Assembly: GCF_003967575.1 (NCBI RefSeq)
Contig: NZ_BIFT01000001.1
Span: 2,170,001-2,234,000, forward strand
Source: Dictyobacter alpinus
Lineage (GTDB): Bacteria; Chloroflexota; Ktedonobacteria; Ktedonobacterales; Ktedonobacteraceae
Direction of reading: 5' to 3'
DNA: 64,000 bases
The notes beneath the pieces were generated by a model. It saw only the letters and a program-made list of their open reading frames with translations. It made no database searches and was not told where the DNA came from. Below are positions 1 to 9,000 of this stretch, one piece after another (the first letter of the stretch is position 1; every line of letters begins with the position of its first letter). The position numbers were made by a program, and so were the translations under genes.

Positions 1-731
1 AGGTTCACGTAGGTGATTGGATGTTCACCAAGATGTTCGATCGTGACAAGATGGGGAGCCTCCCAGCCTGAGTGGGTATGGCCGCTAATGAAGAGGCAGG
101 CGTTCTGGTGACGAGCAATGATAGCACGTACTTCAGCTGAATTCTCGGGCGCGAAGAAGTGTTCAAGCGAATGATAGTCTCGCTTCCCTTCTCCTTCCCG
201 GCCCAGGACGGTATTGTGCAGCGGACAGTGCAGGAAAACAATGGCCGGACGATCCTGGTATTGCTGCAGGGTGGTATCTAAGAAGGTGAGCGTCTCCTGC
301 GAAAGATAGACACGCTGTGGATCTGCCAGGGTGGTAGGATCTGGATAGTCCAGCATCACGCATACCGCTCCTTCGACTTCCCAGGAGTAGCGCAGTGGCT
401 TGTCCCACATGGCGGTAAAGGTGGCGGCCATACCCGTGGGATCTTCTCCATCAGGTCCATGGTATTCGTGGTTGCCAACACCTGGATAAAAGGGAATATC
501 ACCCAATTGGGCCTTCAGGCTGGTTCTGGCAAGCTCATAATTTTCGGGTGCGCATGTATCAATGAGATCGCCAGGTGAGACACAGAATGCGGGCTGGCCG
601 TCAGCTTGCCAGAGTTCATGAAGATCATCAAAGAGTGCAGATAGACGCTGAGTATGACAATCATTCCAGGCCTTAATAGCGCGGTAATGGAAATCTCCAA
701 GGCCCCAGAAAGAAAATATGGGTTGTGACAT
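1..731 (-). CDS. Calcineurin-like metallophosphoesterase, C-terminus cut by window edge
   Basis: Reading leftward from ATG at 731, the frame stays open to base 1, so about 243 residues are visible and the C-terminus is missing. The metallophosphoesterase blocks appear in order: GDFH near residue 12, GDLID near 54, GNHE near 86, an isolated LHCP histidine near 170, and GHTH near 218. These are the metal-binding Asp/His/Asn residues of the calcineurin-like superfamily, which hydrolyses phosphomono- or diesters using two metal ions. No signal peptide is visible, so it is probably cytoplasmic. The substrate cannot be told from sequence. The fold assignment is firm. Confidence 0.85.
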   Translation of the reverse strand, partial: MSQPIFSFWGLGDFHYRAIKAWNDCHTQRLSALFDDLHELWQADGQPAFCVSPGDLIDTCAPENYELARTSLKAQLGDIPFYPGVGNHEYHGPDGEDPTGMAATFTAMWDKPLRYSWEVEGAVCVMLDYPDPTTLADPQRVYLSQETLTFLDTTLQQYQDRPAIVFLHCPLHNTVLGREGEGKRDYHSLEHFFAPENSAEVRAIIARHQNACLFISGHTHSGWEAPHLVTIEHLGEHPITYVN

Positions 732-854
732 AGTAGCATTAACTCCTCTTCTCGCATTCACGACAAAACTCAGTACTTATTACCTGCCCCATTGTACTGC
801 TTGATTGTTAAACAGATGTAATGAGGATGCGTTCAATAACCGGCGGCTGATTAC

Positions 855-890
855 AAAAAAAAACCTGATACTCAGAGATGAGTAACAGGT
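855..890 (-). terminator. Rho-independent terminator of the YtxH gene
   Basis: On the minus strand an imperfect hairpin (ACCTG-TACTC paired with GAGTA-CAGGT) is followed by nine T residues. It lies about 35 bases past the YtxH stop codon. Confidence 0.7.
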
Positions 891-924
891 CATAATTGTA
901 TAAATGATATGCGCCTGGAGAAAA

Positions 925-1179
925 CTAGAGCTCGTTACCGCTTTTAGCACGGCTATAACGATCATTCAATTCAGTTTTTGTACGTGAATACAGTTCACGA
1001 CCCTGCACCAATGCCTCCTGGGCACGAGCACGGATCTCATCGTTAAAGGCACTTGAGCGCAACTGAACACCCTGCTCGTTTAATTGAGCACGTGTAGCCT
1101 CACCCGACTGAGGGGCGATCAATAAACCTGCCGCAATACCTAAACCAAATCCAACGAGTAAACCTATCGTAAATTTCAT
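925..1179 (-). CDS. YtxH-like small membrane-anchored protein
   Basis: This 84-residue protein starts with a glycine-rich transmembrane helix (IGLLVGFGLGIAAGLLIAP) and the typical following block PQSGEATRAQL. A charged amphipathic helix makes up the rest. This is the layout of YtxH-domain proteins, small envelope or stress-related proteins of unclear function. A good ribosome site (AAGGAAAGG) precedes the ATG. It has its own terminator downstream, so it is probably transcribed alone. The family call rests on the N-terminal pattern. Confidence 0.75.
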   Translation of the reverse strand: MKFTIGLLVGFGLGIAAGLLIAPQSGEATRAQLNEQGVQLRSSAFNDEIRARAQEALVQGRELYSRTKTELNDRYSRAKSGNEL

Positions 1180-1361
1180 TGCTTGATTCCTTTCCTTATA
1201 TAACTTAAGTATAGCAAATAAACGAAGGTGCTAAAGCAACATTCGCCTTTATGTACTACTTTTAGATAGAAGGTGCAAATTTTAAAATCTAGTAGAGGGA
1301 AATATGTCAGACACTATCCAATACCCTTGCCATACTCCGCCGCCCGCTTATTAGCCGTGGC

Positions 1362-1766
1362 TTATTGATGACCAGGATGATCCAAAAGCTCTTCAACTTT
1401 GTCAAGGAGTGCCGTCAATTCAAATGGTTTGCGCAACAGGTGCACGTCATTATAAAATTCAGGCTGGCTCTCAATTGACTTCGATACCTCTTCGGCCTCA
1501 AGGACCGCTGCAGTATAGACAATTACAGGAACATCAGCCGTGTTAGAGTCAGCCTTGATCTGCTTTAAAACATCTTGCCCGGACATGTCGCCCAGTTTCA
1601 AGTCGAGAATGAGTAGATCTGGAAGCATACTCTTCACGGTTGTAAAAGCATCTTTGCCTTCTTGCAGGATTGAAACCTGATATTGCTCGTCTTCTAAAAC
1701 ACGGCGCATCAGGTGGAGTAATTCGTTTCTGTCATCGACAACAAGTATGCGTTTTGTCACATCCAA
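1362..1766 (-). CDS. Single-domain response regulator
   Basis: This 134-residue protein is only a receiver domain. The acidic pair VVDD is near residues 10-12, the phospho-acceptor Asp lies in LILDLKLGD near 55, the switch Thr in VYTA near 85, and the conserved Lys in LRKPFE near 113. There is no DNA-binding or enzymatic output domain, so it likely relays phosphate to, or binds, another protein. No histidine kinase lies beside it; the nearest in this window is at about 9 kb. A similar stand-alone receiver lies at 51.5 kb. The partner is unknown. Confidence 0.85.
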   Translation of the reverse strand: MDVTKRILVVDDRNELLHLMRRVLEDEQYQVSILQEGKDAFTTVKSMLPDLLILDLKLGDMSGQDVLKQIKADSNTADVPVIVYTAAVLEAEEVSKSIESQPEFYNDVHLLRKPFELTALLDKVEELLDHPGHQ

Positions 1767-2006
1767 TCAGTGCCATCACCCGCGCAATTGCCCGGTAGCA
1801 CTGCCTCCCGTTATTGCTGTTACTGTATGCAGAATTCCTCAATTGGCCAAAGTTCTGCCACAACTTTTTTGCTTGAATACTGCCAGTAAGTGTATCACGA
1901 TACAGGTTATCAAAACAAGGGTAGTAGTAGAGTTTACCTAGTGCGGATACAAGGGTATCTCAGTTCTGTATATAGTACGATTCAGGAAATCGACATGTGT
2001 ACAGAT
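1767..2006. other. Intergenic stretch with no recognised gene
   Basis: The region between the response regulator start and the tRNA-Lys terminator holds no convincing ORF. It probably contains the response regulator promoter on the minus strand, but no clear -35/-10 pair stands out. Confidence 0.4.
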
Positions 2007-2096
2007 AAAAAAAAACTACGCTGGAACTTTGTTGTGCTCTATGTCACAATCACCGATCAGCCTATTGGGACAGGCATCCTGGAAAGCCAGCGTAGT
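2007..2096 (-). terminator. Terminator downstream of tRNA-Lys
   Basis: On the minus strand, ACTACGCTGG (2087-2096) pairs with CCAGCGTAGT (2015-2024) across a long loop, followed by a run of nine T. The long loop makes this less certain than a compact hairpin, but the stem and T-run lie just past the tRNA. Confidence 0.55.
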
Positions 2097-2101
2097 GTTC
2101 A

Positions 2102-2176
2102 TGGTGAGCGTGGTGGGATTCGAACCCACGGCAACCCGATTAAAAGTCGGATACTCTACCACTGAGTTACACGCTC
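2102..2176 (-). tRNA. tRNA-Lys (anticodon TTT), CCA encoded
   Basis: The acceptor arms GAGCGTG and CACGCTC pair. The D-arm (AACTCAGTGGTAGAG), anticodon loop CTTTTAA and T-arm GGTTCGAATCC are all present. The anticodon is TTT, giving lysine. The 3' CCA is encoded at 2104-2102. Confidence 0.95.
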
Positions 2177-2423
2177 ATCAACATTTGACGTTGCCTATTA
2201 TAGTGCATATATTAAATCAATGCAAGAGGATTTGAGGGCAATTTCACCATTTTTTAGAGGTTGATGAAAAATTCATCACCATAAAGCTGCTTCCCAGGCT
2301 TGTGGAAATGGCTCAATTACTATCTTACAACTCAGCTACCTTGTTCCAGGCGATCAATCGTCATATGTATTGATCAGTATTTTCTATCGTATTCATTCCT
2401 GTTTCTAAAGGAGAAATGCTTCT

Positions 2424-2831
2424 ATGGCTATCGAGAATTCGCAGACAACCACCCCACATCCATTTGCTTATTTAAAGGGTGAACAATTTATCTTGCTAAA
2501 AACCTTTCGTAAATCTGGCGTAGCGGTTCCTACCGCCGTCTGGTTTGTTGAGGATGATGGAAAACTCTATATCACAACAGTACAGAACATTGGCAAAGTC
2601 AAACGTATCCGCAACAATGGACGTGTCTTGCTAGCTCCATGTAATCGGGGTGGCGTGGTCCATGGTGCTGAAATAGAGGCCCAGGGTAGAGAGTTACCGA
2701 GTGCTGAACAACCTGCGGCCCGAGCCTTGCTGGCCCGTAAATATGGTTTCATGTTTAAGATGATCACATTTGTCAGCAAATTGCGTAAATCACAACAAAC
2801 CATCCTGGAGATTCGCCCGACCCAGGCGTAA
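2424..2831 (+). CDS. PPOX-class F420/FMN-dependent oxidoreductase
   Basis: This 135-residue protein follows a good ribosome site (AAAGGAG). It has the split-barrel pattern of the pyridoxamine-phosphate-oxidase-like family: a first strand ending in AVWFVEDDGKLYITT near 38-53, then KVKRIRNNGRVLLAP near 58-72 (the cofactor phosphate-binding strand-turn), and a C-terminal LEIRPT. Small proteins of this type in Actinobacteria and Chloroflexi use F420 or FMN to reduce small molecules. The specific substrate is unknown. It stands alone between the tRNA-Lys and 5S units. Confidence 0.75.
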   Translation: MAIENSQTTTPHPFAYLKGEQFILLKTFRKSGVAVPTAVWFVEDDGKLYITTVQNIGKVKRIRNNGRVLLAPCNRGGVVHGAEIEAQGRELPSAEQPAARALLARKYGFMFKMITFVSKLRKSQQTILEIRPTQA

Positions 2832-2850
2832 GCGCCAGAGCTATCTATAC

Positions 2851-2905
2851 GGGAAAATTTCGTGTTTAGCTACCACCTGAGGGGGCGAAAACGTGAAATT
2901 TTCCC
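2851..2905. terminator. Inverted repeat after the oxidoreductase gene
   Basis: GGGAAAATTTC (2851-2861) and GAAATTTTCCC (2895-2905) form an 11-bp stem. A purine/A-rich stretch follows. It probably ends the oxidoreductase transcript just upstream of the 5S promoter. Confidence 0.5.
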
Positions 2906-2933
2906 AGAACGTAAAAAAAAGCTGCTAAAAGTG

Positions 2934-2962
2934 TTGACAGAACTACTCACCCATGTTAATAT
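2934..2962 (+). promoter_or_regulatory. Sigma-70-type promoter of the 5S-tRNA-Gly unit
   Basis: TTGACA (2934-2939) and TAATAT (2957-2962) are separated by exactly 17 bases. An A-rich tract directly upstream could act as an UP element, as is usual for stable RNA promoters. Confidence 0.75.
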
Positions 2963-3002
2963 AAACCACGTCGAAACGAACCGCTTGTATGTGCAGGCGA
3001 AC

Positions 3003-3114
3003 CGGTGATTTTAACGAAGAAGGCACACCCGTTCCCATCCCGAACACGGTAGTTAAGCTCTTCAGCCCCAATGATACTATGTGGGCAACTGCATGGGAAA
3101 ATAGGACATCGCCG
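3003..3114 (+). rRNA. rrf: 5S ribosomal RNA, standalone
   Basis: The terminal helix CGGTGAT/ATCGCCG closes a 112-base molecule. The conserved loop A-helix III segment (CACACCCGTTCCCATCCCGA, ACACGG, AGTTAAGCTC) is clearly readable, as is a GGGAAAATAGGACATCG-like helix V. No 16S or 23S sequence lies nearby, so the gene is unlinked from an rrn operon. It is followed directly by tRNA-Gly under the same promoter. Confidence 0.9.
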
Positions 3115-3144
3115 TTTCACCTGCCCACACGGGCGAGTCGATAC

Positions 3145-3219
3145 GCGGGAGTGGCTCAGTGGTAGAGCACTTCCTTGCCAAGGAAGATGTCGCGGGTTCG
3201 AATCCCGTCTCCCGCTCCA
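3145..3219 (+). tRNA. tRNA-Gly (anticodon GCC), CCA encoded
   Basis: GCGGGAG pairs with CTCCCGC. The anticodon loop reads TTGCCAA, giving GCC and glycine. The T-arm GGTTCGAATCC and an encoded CCA (3217-3219) are present. It lies 30 bases after the 5S RNA, probably on the same transcript. Confidence 0.95.
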
Positions 3220-3251
3220 GACACCATCAATACAGATGGTGTCTTTTTTTT
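3220..3251 (+). terminator. Rho-independent terminator of the 5S-tRNA-Gly unit
   Basis: GACACCATC pairs with GATGGTGTC across a 6-base loop, followed by eight T. A textbook terminator directly after the tRNA. Confidence 0.9.
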
Positions 3252-3306
3252 ATGTTCTTTTTTCTTTTTCGATGGCGCACACTCTTGCACCTGCGGTGCA
3301 AGCATT

Positions 3307-3384
3307 TATTTGTGGTGGAGACGGTGGTGGGGCATTCCGGGCCAATTGGCCCGGAATGCCCCACCACCGTCTCCACCACAAATA
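3307..3384. repeat. 78-bp perfect palindrome (palindromic element copy 1)
   Basis: Every base from 3307 to 3345 is complementary to its mirror from 3346 to 3384, with no loop. Just to the left a short hairpin (CTTGCACC-tgc-GGTGCAAG) and CACTC complete the same layout as the other copies in this window, here in reverse orientation. Confidence 0.9.
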
Positions 3385-3420
3385 GGATATGAAATAGTGT
3401 TTGAAGCACATGAAATCTAT

Positions 3421-3580
3421 GCTCCGCCGATTGTTGTTTTCGCGTCTTTGGAGCCCAACGGTTTTATGTGTGGTGTTAAAAACTGAGCAAAGCTCAGTTT
3501 TTAACACCACACATAAAAGAAGCAAGGGCCCTTCAGGGCCCGAGTGCGGCTGGCGGCACGCTCCACAATGAGAGTGAAAA
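3421..3580 (+). repeat. Bipartite palindromic element copy 2
   Basis: A 57-bp palindrome (3462-3518; loop AAA within GAGCAAAGCTC) is preceded by the conserved left flank (GTTGTTTTCGCG ... CCAACGG). It is followed by GAAGC, a GGGCCC-ttca-GGGCCC hairpin and GAGTGCGGCTGG ... CACGCTCC. The copy at 59.66-59.82 kb, inverted, shares both flanks but has different arm sequences. Confidence 0.85.
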
Positions 3581-4133
3581 ACAAATACTATTTGAAAAAT
3601 TTTCTTATTCTTAAGTTGTCTGGGGCCAAATCTCTGATTGACAGTAAATAGGACTTGTGGGGGGAGCGAAAATGAATTGGTAATGGAAATAGAACTGTTT
3701 CAAGATGTTTCTTTTTTTGGCAGCAATGATCCTACACGCTCATGAATAGATTGAAGGGTGTAGCAGATGCTGTATTTATATTTGGGTTGTCTTGTAATAT
3801 ATATATATCTATATTATACTGAGTCCATATTTCAAGCTTTTCCAGGGGCATAGTTCTTATTTAATTCGCTAGAATAAAGAGCCATTGAAAATCGCCATAC
3901 AGTATCCACCTGCAATCTATATTCAATCGTGAATGCCGCTCTCTGGCGGATAAGCGGCACTTTCTACGTGCGGCTTTTGATCACGGATCAGTTGTAGACG
4001 AACGAACGAAAAAAAGCTAGCATCGCAACTTCAATGGCATACATATACTTTCATTTACTCCCTGAATACATATAACACCTATATATAAAGTAATAACACT
4101 ATTAGATATGCTTGAGACAAAGGCGGTATTGTA
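3581..4133. other. Non-coding stretch upstream of the GAP1-like gene
   Basis: About 550 bases are AT-rich, with a short TATATATATAT tract near 3798. No ORF or clear promoter pair is evident. The ribosome site AAAGGCGG lies just before the ATG at 4134. Confidence 0.4.
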
Positions 4134-7100
4134 ATGAAGACGGAGAGCGAACAACTCTGGTATGCCTGGTCAACGGAGGGGCCAGGGGGCATGGGATTTA
4201 AGATTCGTGCGGCCTCTCCGGGTTTGATGGAGGAGGGTAATGCGGCCAATCCCGCTAGCGAGCGTATCCAGGCGTTTCTTAAGCATGCACGCTATGTGCT
4301 CCCCCAAAATACGAAGGATTCTGCGGATGTGCCTTTTCCAGAAGCACCCGTCTCATTGGCATTTGTCAGGGTTCAGCAGGAGTTTATTCTACTCCAGAAA
4401 ACGTACTCTATGCCTGAGGGAGTGAGTCGATCAGGCAATGCTTTTACGCATTTGTTGAGCGATCTCCCACGAATTTCTACCCCAGCTGGCCCCCTGCCCT
4501 TTACGGCTCGTGAGGCCATTTCTGTCTGGGGCTCTAGCTATTGGAAGACATATGCTGATCTCAATGTAGGTCAGACTGAGCTGCCGCGCATTACTTTTCC
4601 TACGTTACAGGAACCTGGTACGACTACGACGGAAAGTGATAAGGTACGTGAGGGTTCCCTGAATCGGGATGCTTTGAAGCTGGTTAGCCGCGAACAGTTA
4701 GAGTTTATCCTGCGGGCCTTTTTGATGCATCAGCCGGGACAGCGGATCTATATTGCCGCAGAACCTGAGGTGGTGGCCAGGTTGCTATGGGGGTTAACCC
4801 ATAGTCTGCCCCGTACTCTTGAGATCATGGGTAATTTGACGTTCAGTACGTATGAGCGCTTGGATGCGGAACGGGTGGCCCCTCTCTACGGGAAATATGA
4901 TGAGGCGCCTGGCTATCCCACGATCACTGGCACTTGCTGGCCTGCTTCTTCCACAGGCGATCTGCCTACTTCTTACTATCAGGATCAAGGCATTAATGGC
5001 TATGCACTGAATAGCTACACTGGTCGCAGTACGTCCCTGTTACCAGATAGCGTGGTGGCCCGCTTTGTGCTTTTTGCCGTCGATTGTCTACTGGATGAGA
5101 ATAATCATAACTATCAGGAACTCACAGAAATACTCAAGCAGGCGGAACTGGAAAATTGCCGTGAGCTGGCGCACTTTATGCGTGTCTATCTTTCTTATCA
5201 GGAAACGCTTTCCCAGAATGATGTCCAGGAACTCATACTCATAGTCAAGCAGCGGCTGGATGATATTGTCGATCAAGAAAAAAGCTTGCTCGCAGATCTG
5301 GCACGGCTCAGGCGTCCGAATGTGCAGCGCTCAATTGTGCAGTGGATCGCCCGTAATCGCAGCTGGTGGGAGAATATCTGCCGTAACGATCTGGTGACTT
5401 TTTTTGCTTGCCTGGCTAAATATGCGAATTATCCTCTCCCATCCAATATTCAGCATATCATTGATACGTTGCGCGATACGATGAACGAACTGGGAAATCT
5501 GGTGGCGCAACAGGTTAATGAGGCGATCAGCAATAATACCATGGATTCAATGTATTTCTGGATGGATATGCTTGATCTGACGGCGCCACTCCATCAGTGC
5601 GCACCTGTCTGGCTGACATTGGTACAGGGACTGAAGGCCGAGGAACTGGATACCCCCATCTTTCAACCCTGGTGGCAGGTTAAAAGTGAGAAGATCTTTG
5701 TGACTATTCACCAGACCTTCAAGCAGCCCAACAATCCAGACCTGGAGACGGTCCTGACGCCTTTTGGTAAGATTGTGGCCAATAAGTTGTTGGCCGCTAT
5801 CCATGCTGAGGACCGCTGGGGCATCGATAACTGGCAGGATAAACTGATCAAGGTGGCACCACCCGACGAAGAACCTGCGGTCTGGCTCTATGTGTTTGAG
5901 AACCTGATCACCAATACATACAATTCCCTCTACTGGGAATGGTGGAACGCCTATGGTAAATATGGGGCCGATGGACTCAGCCAGCTCGGTCGTCAGAATG
6001 CGCCAGTTAACCAGAAGCTGGCTGGATTGGGCGACCTGCTGATCAATAATATCGTGGCTATATTGCAGCAGGATGATCCATTTAAGGGCATGCAATCCTC
6101 GGCCAGCTGGCCGATCTGGTCGATCTGGAATGAGATGCTCTCCGCACTCATCGTCCTGAATCATGCGGATGTCGAGTCCTGCCGCATCTGGCTGGACCTG
6201 TGGGGCAACCTCTGGCCCTATATTTTTACTCCAACATACGAACAATGGTGGCAACGCCAGGGGGCGGAAGTTTCCAATACGATTCGTCAGTGCGCAGAAC
6301 TACATCCACAGTGCGAGGTTGAGCAAAACCTTTCCATCTTTATTTTTGAATCTATTTTGCCTCTGACCTATGACCAGATCGACCTGCTCCTGGAACAAGA
6401 AGAAGATCAGGGACTGGAAGATCCGCGTAACAATCTGTTTATCCTGCTGCGTGTCTTGCTTAGCGCGACCCCTAAACATCACCAGGAAGCGGTCTGGCTG
6501 GATACTGATGGCGGCCTGCTTGAGTACTTAAGCCAGACAATCCAGATTACCGTTGATGATTTTTATCCCTGGGAGATGCACAGAACCTTGCTGGAGTCCT
6601 GGACCCGGGTGACTGCGCTACAAAATCATCCCGCGCTTTATCCCTGGCTGAACGTATCCTGGGATAGTATCGGACGCTTGATCGATGATGAGCAGTTACC
6701 AGCGGCCTGGCACACTATCGCGATCGAAAGTGTGCTGCTGGCACCCGTGACGCTTGGAGCGGCGCAACTCAAAGCGCTCCTCTCAACACCTCAGCACTGG
6801 CAGCTCTTTGAGTCGGTATTACAAAACCTGGTCCAACAAATCGAGACGGCGCCGATTGTCATCAACTTCTTTCGCCATCTGATCCAGGTCAAATATCCTC
6901 ATTTGACCCGCGTACTTGGCAGCTTGCTCATGGCCAGTAGTCAGTTGCCCGAGACTACCAGAGAGCTACTCAGCCTGATTCAGTTAACCGATACGGATCT
7001 GGCCAACTTTTTAGAACAAGATGCCCAAATTTTGCTTCAGGAGAGCGATTGGCCCGAGTCGTTTACGCCACTGCTGACTGATTACTTGGCTGGACTGGAT

Positions 7101-8693
7101 GCTCAGCGCCTGGAACAGCCCACAACTCAGGCCTTTTTGCAGCGGTTGCAGGAACGTGAACAGACAAGCATGCAACCACTCGTAGATGGATTGTCCGATT
7201 ATGTACAGGGATGGCTCTATATAGCAGAACTACTCAAGCAGCCCGCCAGTAGCAAACAGTGGCTTCGCCAGGCCCGAGCCAGCTTAAACGGTATGCTCAA
7301 ACTCAAGCCTACCGCCCGCGTCTCGCTGGGCGATGTGCTCTGGCCAATCCTGGTCGCGAATTTGACCAGTGAGCTCGATCTTGCCCGTATACTGGATAAT
7401 CTCAGCGCAGTAATGACGGGCACCCCGCTGGAACAGGCGGATACCACCACCAGTACCACACTTCTGCTAGAGATGGCTCCCCATGTCCATGCCTACTATC
7501 TACAAAAACAACAGGTGAGCCGTCTACTCCCCTATCTAAAAGCGGCGCTGGAGCACGCTCAGGAGATCCTCTATCCAGATAATGAAACCTTCCTGGAAAG
7601 TTTTTATCAACGCCTCTTTGGCGAGGAGACCAATTTCAAGATCTATGAACTGATTACAATCCACAGTGAGCTCTGGCCAACCGAATATAAGGATAACTGG
7701 CAGAGCTTTGCGCGCCAGCAACGCGCAAGACATATTGAGCGCATTCTGGCCATCTTCAAAGAGGCGATCCAAGAGAAAGATGTCGAGGAGATTAGCCAGG
7801 CTTATCAACAGGTTCTAAAAGAAGTTGAATATCCAGGTACGCGCGTCAATCAACAGGAGCGCGACATCGCACTGCTCGCTGGCGATATTGTTAGCGCCTA
7901 CAAACTACAGGATCCGGCCGCGCTGCACCAGGCTCACCAGGAGTTACAGCAATCGCCATATAAGGATCAGATCCACTATACGCCAGAGATCGAGTATAGC
8001 ATTGCCAATCTTCCAGAGGTGCTGATACCAAAATCCAAGGCCACGCGCCCATTGCTCAAACATCGCAATTCACAGATGCTCACCAAGATAGCGGCCCAAC
8101 CCAACGCCGAGATCCTGAAGGCTCTAGAACAATCGGTACAGGAAACCAATGCGCGCACCAGTATTGGCACCGTACAATCCAAGTCGATTATGCTTGATCA
8201 ACTCAATAAAATTCATGCGTTCAAGCGCCTGTATATCGGCTATAGAATCACGATTGTGGATAATAAGATCAAGAATACGACCTGGAACAGCAAAGATCGA
8301 GCGTACTACAAGAAAGAGAAGAGAGATCTCCACGAATGGCATCGGCAGACCGATCAGTTCCTGCGCCAGAAATCGCTGCATGATCTGATCGATAATGTCT
8401 TTATCAATGCTGGCATCGAAACCAGGATCAAACAGGGCCAATGTGGTATCGAAGAATTCTTGCTGGAGCCACGCGTATTAGAGCAGTTCCGTCAGTTTCA
8501 GCCGGATGATTATGATGCGCTCATCAACATGTATAATTTCTCAGAGACCGACGTCAAGCAGGTCCTCAGAATCTTCCGCCGCCGTGAACGTTTCGCTGAA
8601 CGGCTCCTCAAAGAACGCTACGACCTCGATAGCTGGCTGGATGAGCGCAAGAAACTTTATAAAGATCAGATCAATATTGAGCTTGATTGGTAA
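4134..8693 (+). CDS. GAP1-like conflict-system protein, 1519 residues
   Basis: The N-terminal part (residues 1-150) has WYAWSTEGPGGMGFKIRAAS, an RSGNAF block near 101 and LLSDL. This resembles the N-terminal domain of GTPase-associated protein 1 (GAP1), found in predicted NTP-dependent conflict systems. A long, mostly helical middle (about 180-1200) has no catalytic motif I recognise. Residues about 1200-1300 contain two copies of a helical repeat (QAYQQVLKEVEYPG; SAYKLQDPAALHQAHQELQQ followed by SPY). Residues about 1350-1510 form a C-terminal domain also seen at the end of the PP2C protein at 22.6 kb. No GTPase gene is adjacent. It probably acts as a scaffold or sensor in a complex with the vWA-PP2C-kinase proteins; that link is inference from shared sequence. 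Confidence 0.65.
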   Translation: MKTESEQLWYAWSTEGPGGMGFKIRAASPGLMEEGNAANPASERIQAFLKHARYVLPQNTKDSADVPFPEAPVSLAFVRVQQEFILLQKTYSMPEGVSRSGNAFTHLLSDLPRISTPAGPLPFTAREAISVWGSSYWKTYADLNVGQTELPRITFPTLQEPGTTTTESDKVREGSLNRDALKLVSREQLEFILRAFLMHQPGQRIYIAAEPEVVARLLWGLTHSLPRTLEIMGNLTFSTYERLDAERVAPLYGKYDEAPGYPTITGTCWPASSTGDLPTSYYQDQGINGYALNSYTGRSTSLLPDSVVARFVLFAVDCLLDENNHNYQELTEILKQAELENCRELAHFMRVYLSYQETLSQNDVQELILIVKQRLDDIVDQEKSLLADLARLRRPNVQRSIVQWIARNRSWWENICRNDLVTFFACLAKYANYPLPSNIQHIIDTLRDTMNELGNLVAQQVNEAISNNTMDSMYFWMDMLDLTAPLHQCAPVWLTLVQGLKAEELDTPIFQPWWQVKSEKIFVTIHQTFKQPNNPDLETVLTPFGKIVANKLLAAIHAEDRWGIDNWQDKLIKVAPPDEEPAVWLYVFENLITNTYNSLYWEWWNAYGKYGADGLSQLGRQNAPVNQKLAGLGDLLINNIVAILQQDDPFKGMQSSASWPIWSIWNEMLSALIVLNHADVESCRIWLDLWGNLWPYIFTPTYEQWWQRQGAEVSNTIRQCAELHPQCEVEQNLSIFIFESILPLTYDQIDLLLEQEEDQGLEDPRNNLFILLRVLLSATPKHHQEAVWLDTDGGLLEYLSQTIQITVDDFYPWEMHRTLLESWTRVTALQNHPALYPWLNVSWDSIGRLIDDEQLPAAWHTIAIESVLLAPVTLGAAQLKALLSTPQHWQLFESVLQNLVQQIETAPIVINFFRHLIQVKYPHLTRVLGSLLMASSQLPETTRELLSLIQLTDTDLANFLEQDAQILLQESDWPESFTPLLTDYLAGLDAQRLEQPTTQAFLQRLQEREQTSMQPLVDGLSDYVQGWLYIAELLKQPASSKQWLRQARASLNGMLKLKPTARVSLGDVLWPILVANLTSELDLARILDNLSAVMTGTPLEQADTTTSTTLLLEMAPHVHAYYLQKQQVSRLLPYLKAALEHAQEILYPDNETFLESFYQRLFGEETNFKIYELITIHSELWPTEYKDNWQSFARQQRARHIERILAIFKEAIQEKDVEEISQAYQQVLKEVEYPGTRVNQQERDIALLAGDIVSAYKLQDPAALHQAHQELQQSPYKDQIHYTPEIEYSIANLPEVLIPKSKATRPLLKHRNSQMLTKIAAQPNAEILKALEQSVQETNARTSIGTVQSKSIMLDQLNKIHAFKRLYIGYRITIVDNKIKNTTWNSKDRAYYKKEKRDLHEWHRQTDQFLRQKSLHDLIDNVFINAGIETRIKQGQCGIEEFLLEPRVLEQFRQFQPDDYDALINMYNFSETDVKQVLRIFRRRERFAERLLKERYDLDSWLDERKKLYKDQINIELDW

Positions 8694-9000
8694 TCCAGGG
8701 ACCAATACATTTCACGTAACGATATTTCACATCCGACATGGTTATTCTCAGGGAGCGTAACAGAGGCCAACCCATCGCCCCACGTCAAGGTCTCTGTTTA
8801 TGATCATGATCGGCGTCTCCCCGCCACGTTGTTCAGTAACTCGAATATGAATGCATGACCACCGCTAGTCGATTGGAGCGAAACGTGTTAGCATTATGAG
8901 ATAAAGTAAATCTTCTTCAATGCATCAGTTTAGCCGTTTTTTAGCTCAACAGCACAGGTTAAAGCGGTGCGAAAAACCTGCGGCTGAAAGAGATGAGAGC

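Noticed and set aside
2029..2235. ORF containing an apparent GGIRTHGNPIKSR-like peptide
   Set aside because: This peptide is the familiar false translation of a tRNA gene on the opposite strand; here it is tRNA-Lys.
3071..3486. Overlapping plus-strand ORFs over the 5S RNA, tRNA-Gly and palindromes
   Set aside because: They are chance translations of RNA genes and of a palindrome, as shown by the same peptide appearing in the minus-strand reading.
5547..6254. 235-residue minus-strand ORF inside the GAP1-like gene
   Set aside because: It is fully contained in the 1519-residue gene, which has consistent codon use and recognisable domains. The antisense translation shows no domain or ribosome site.
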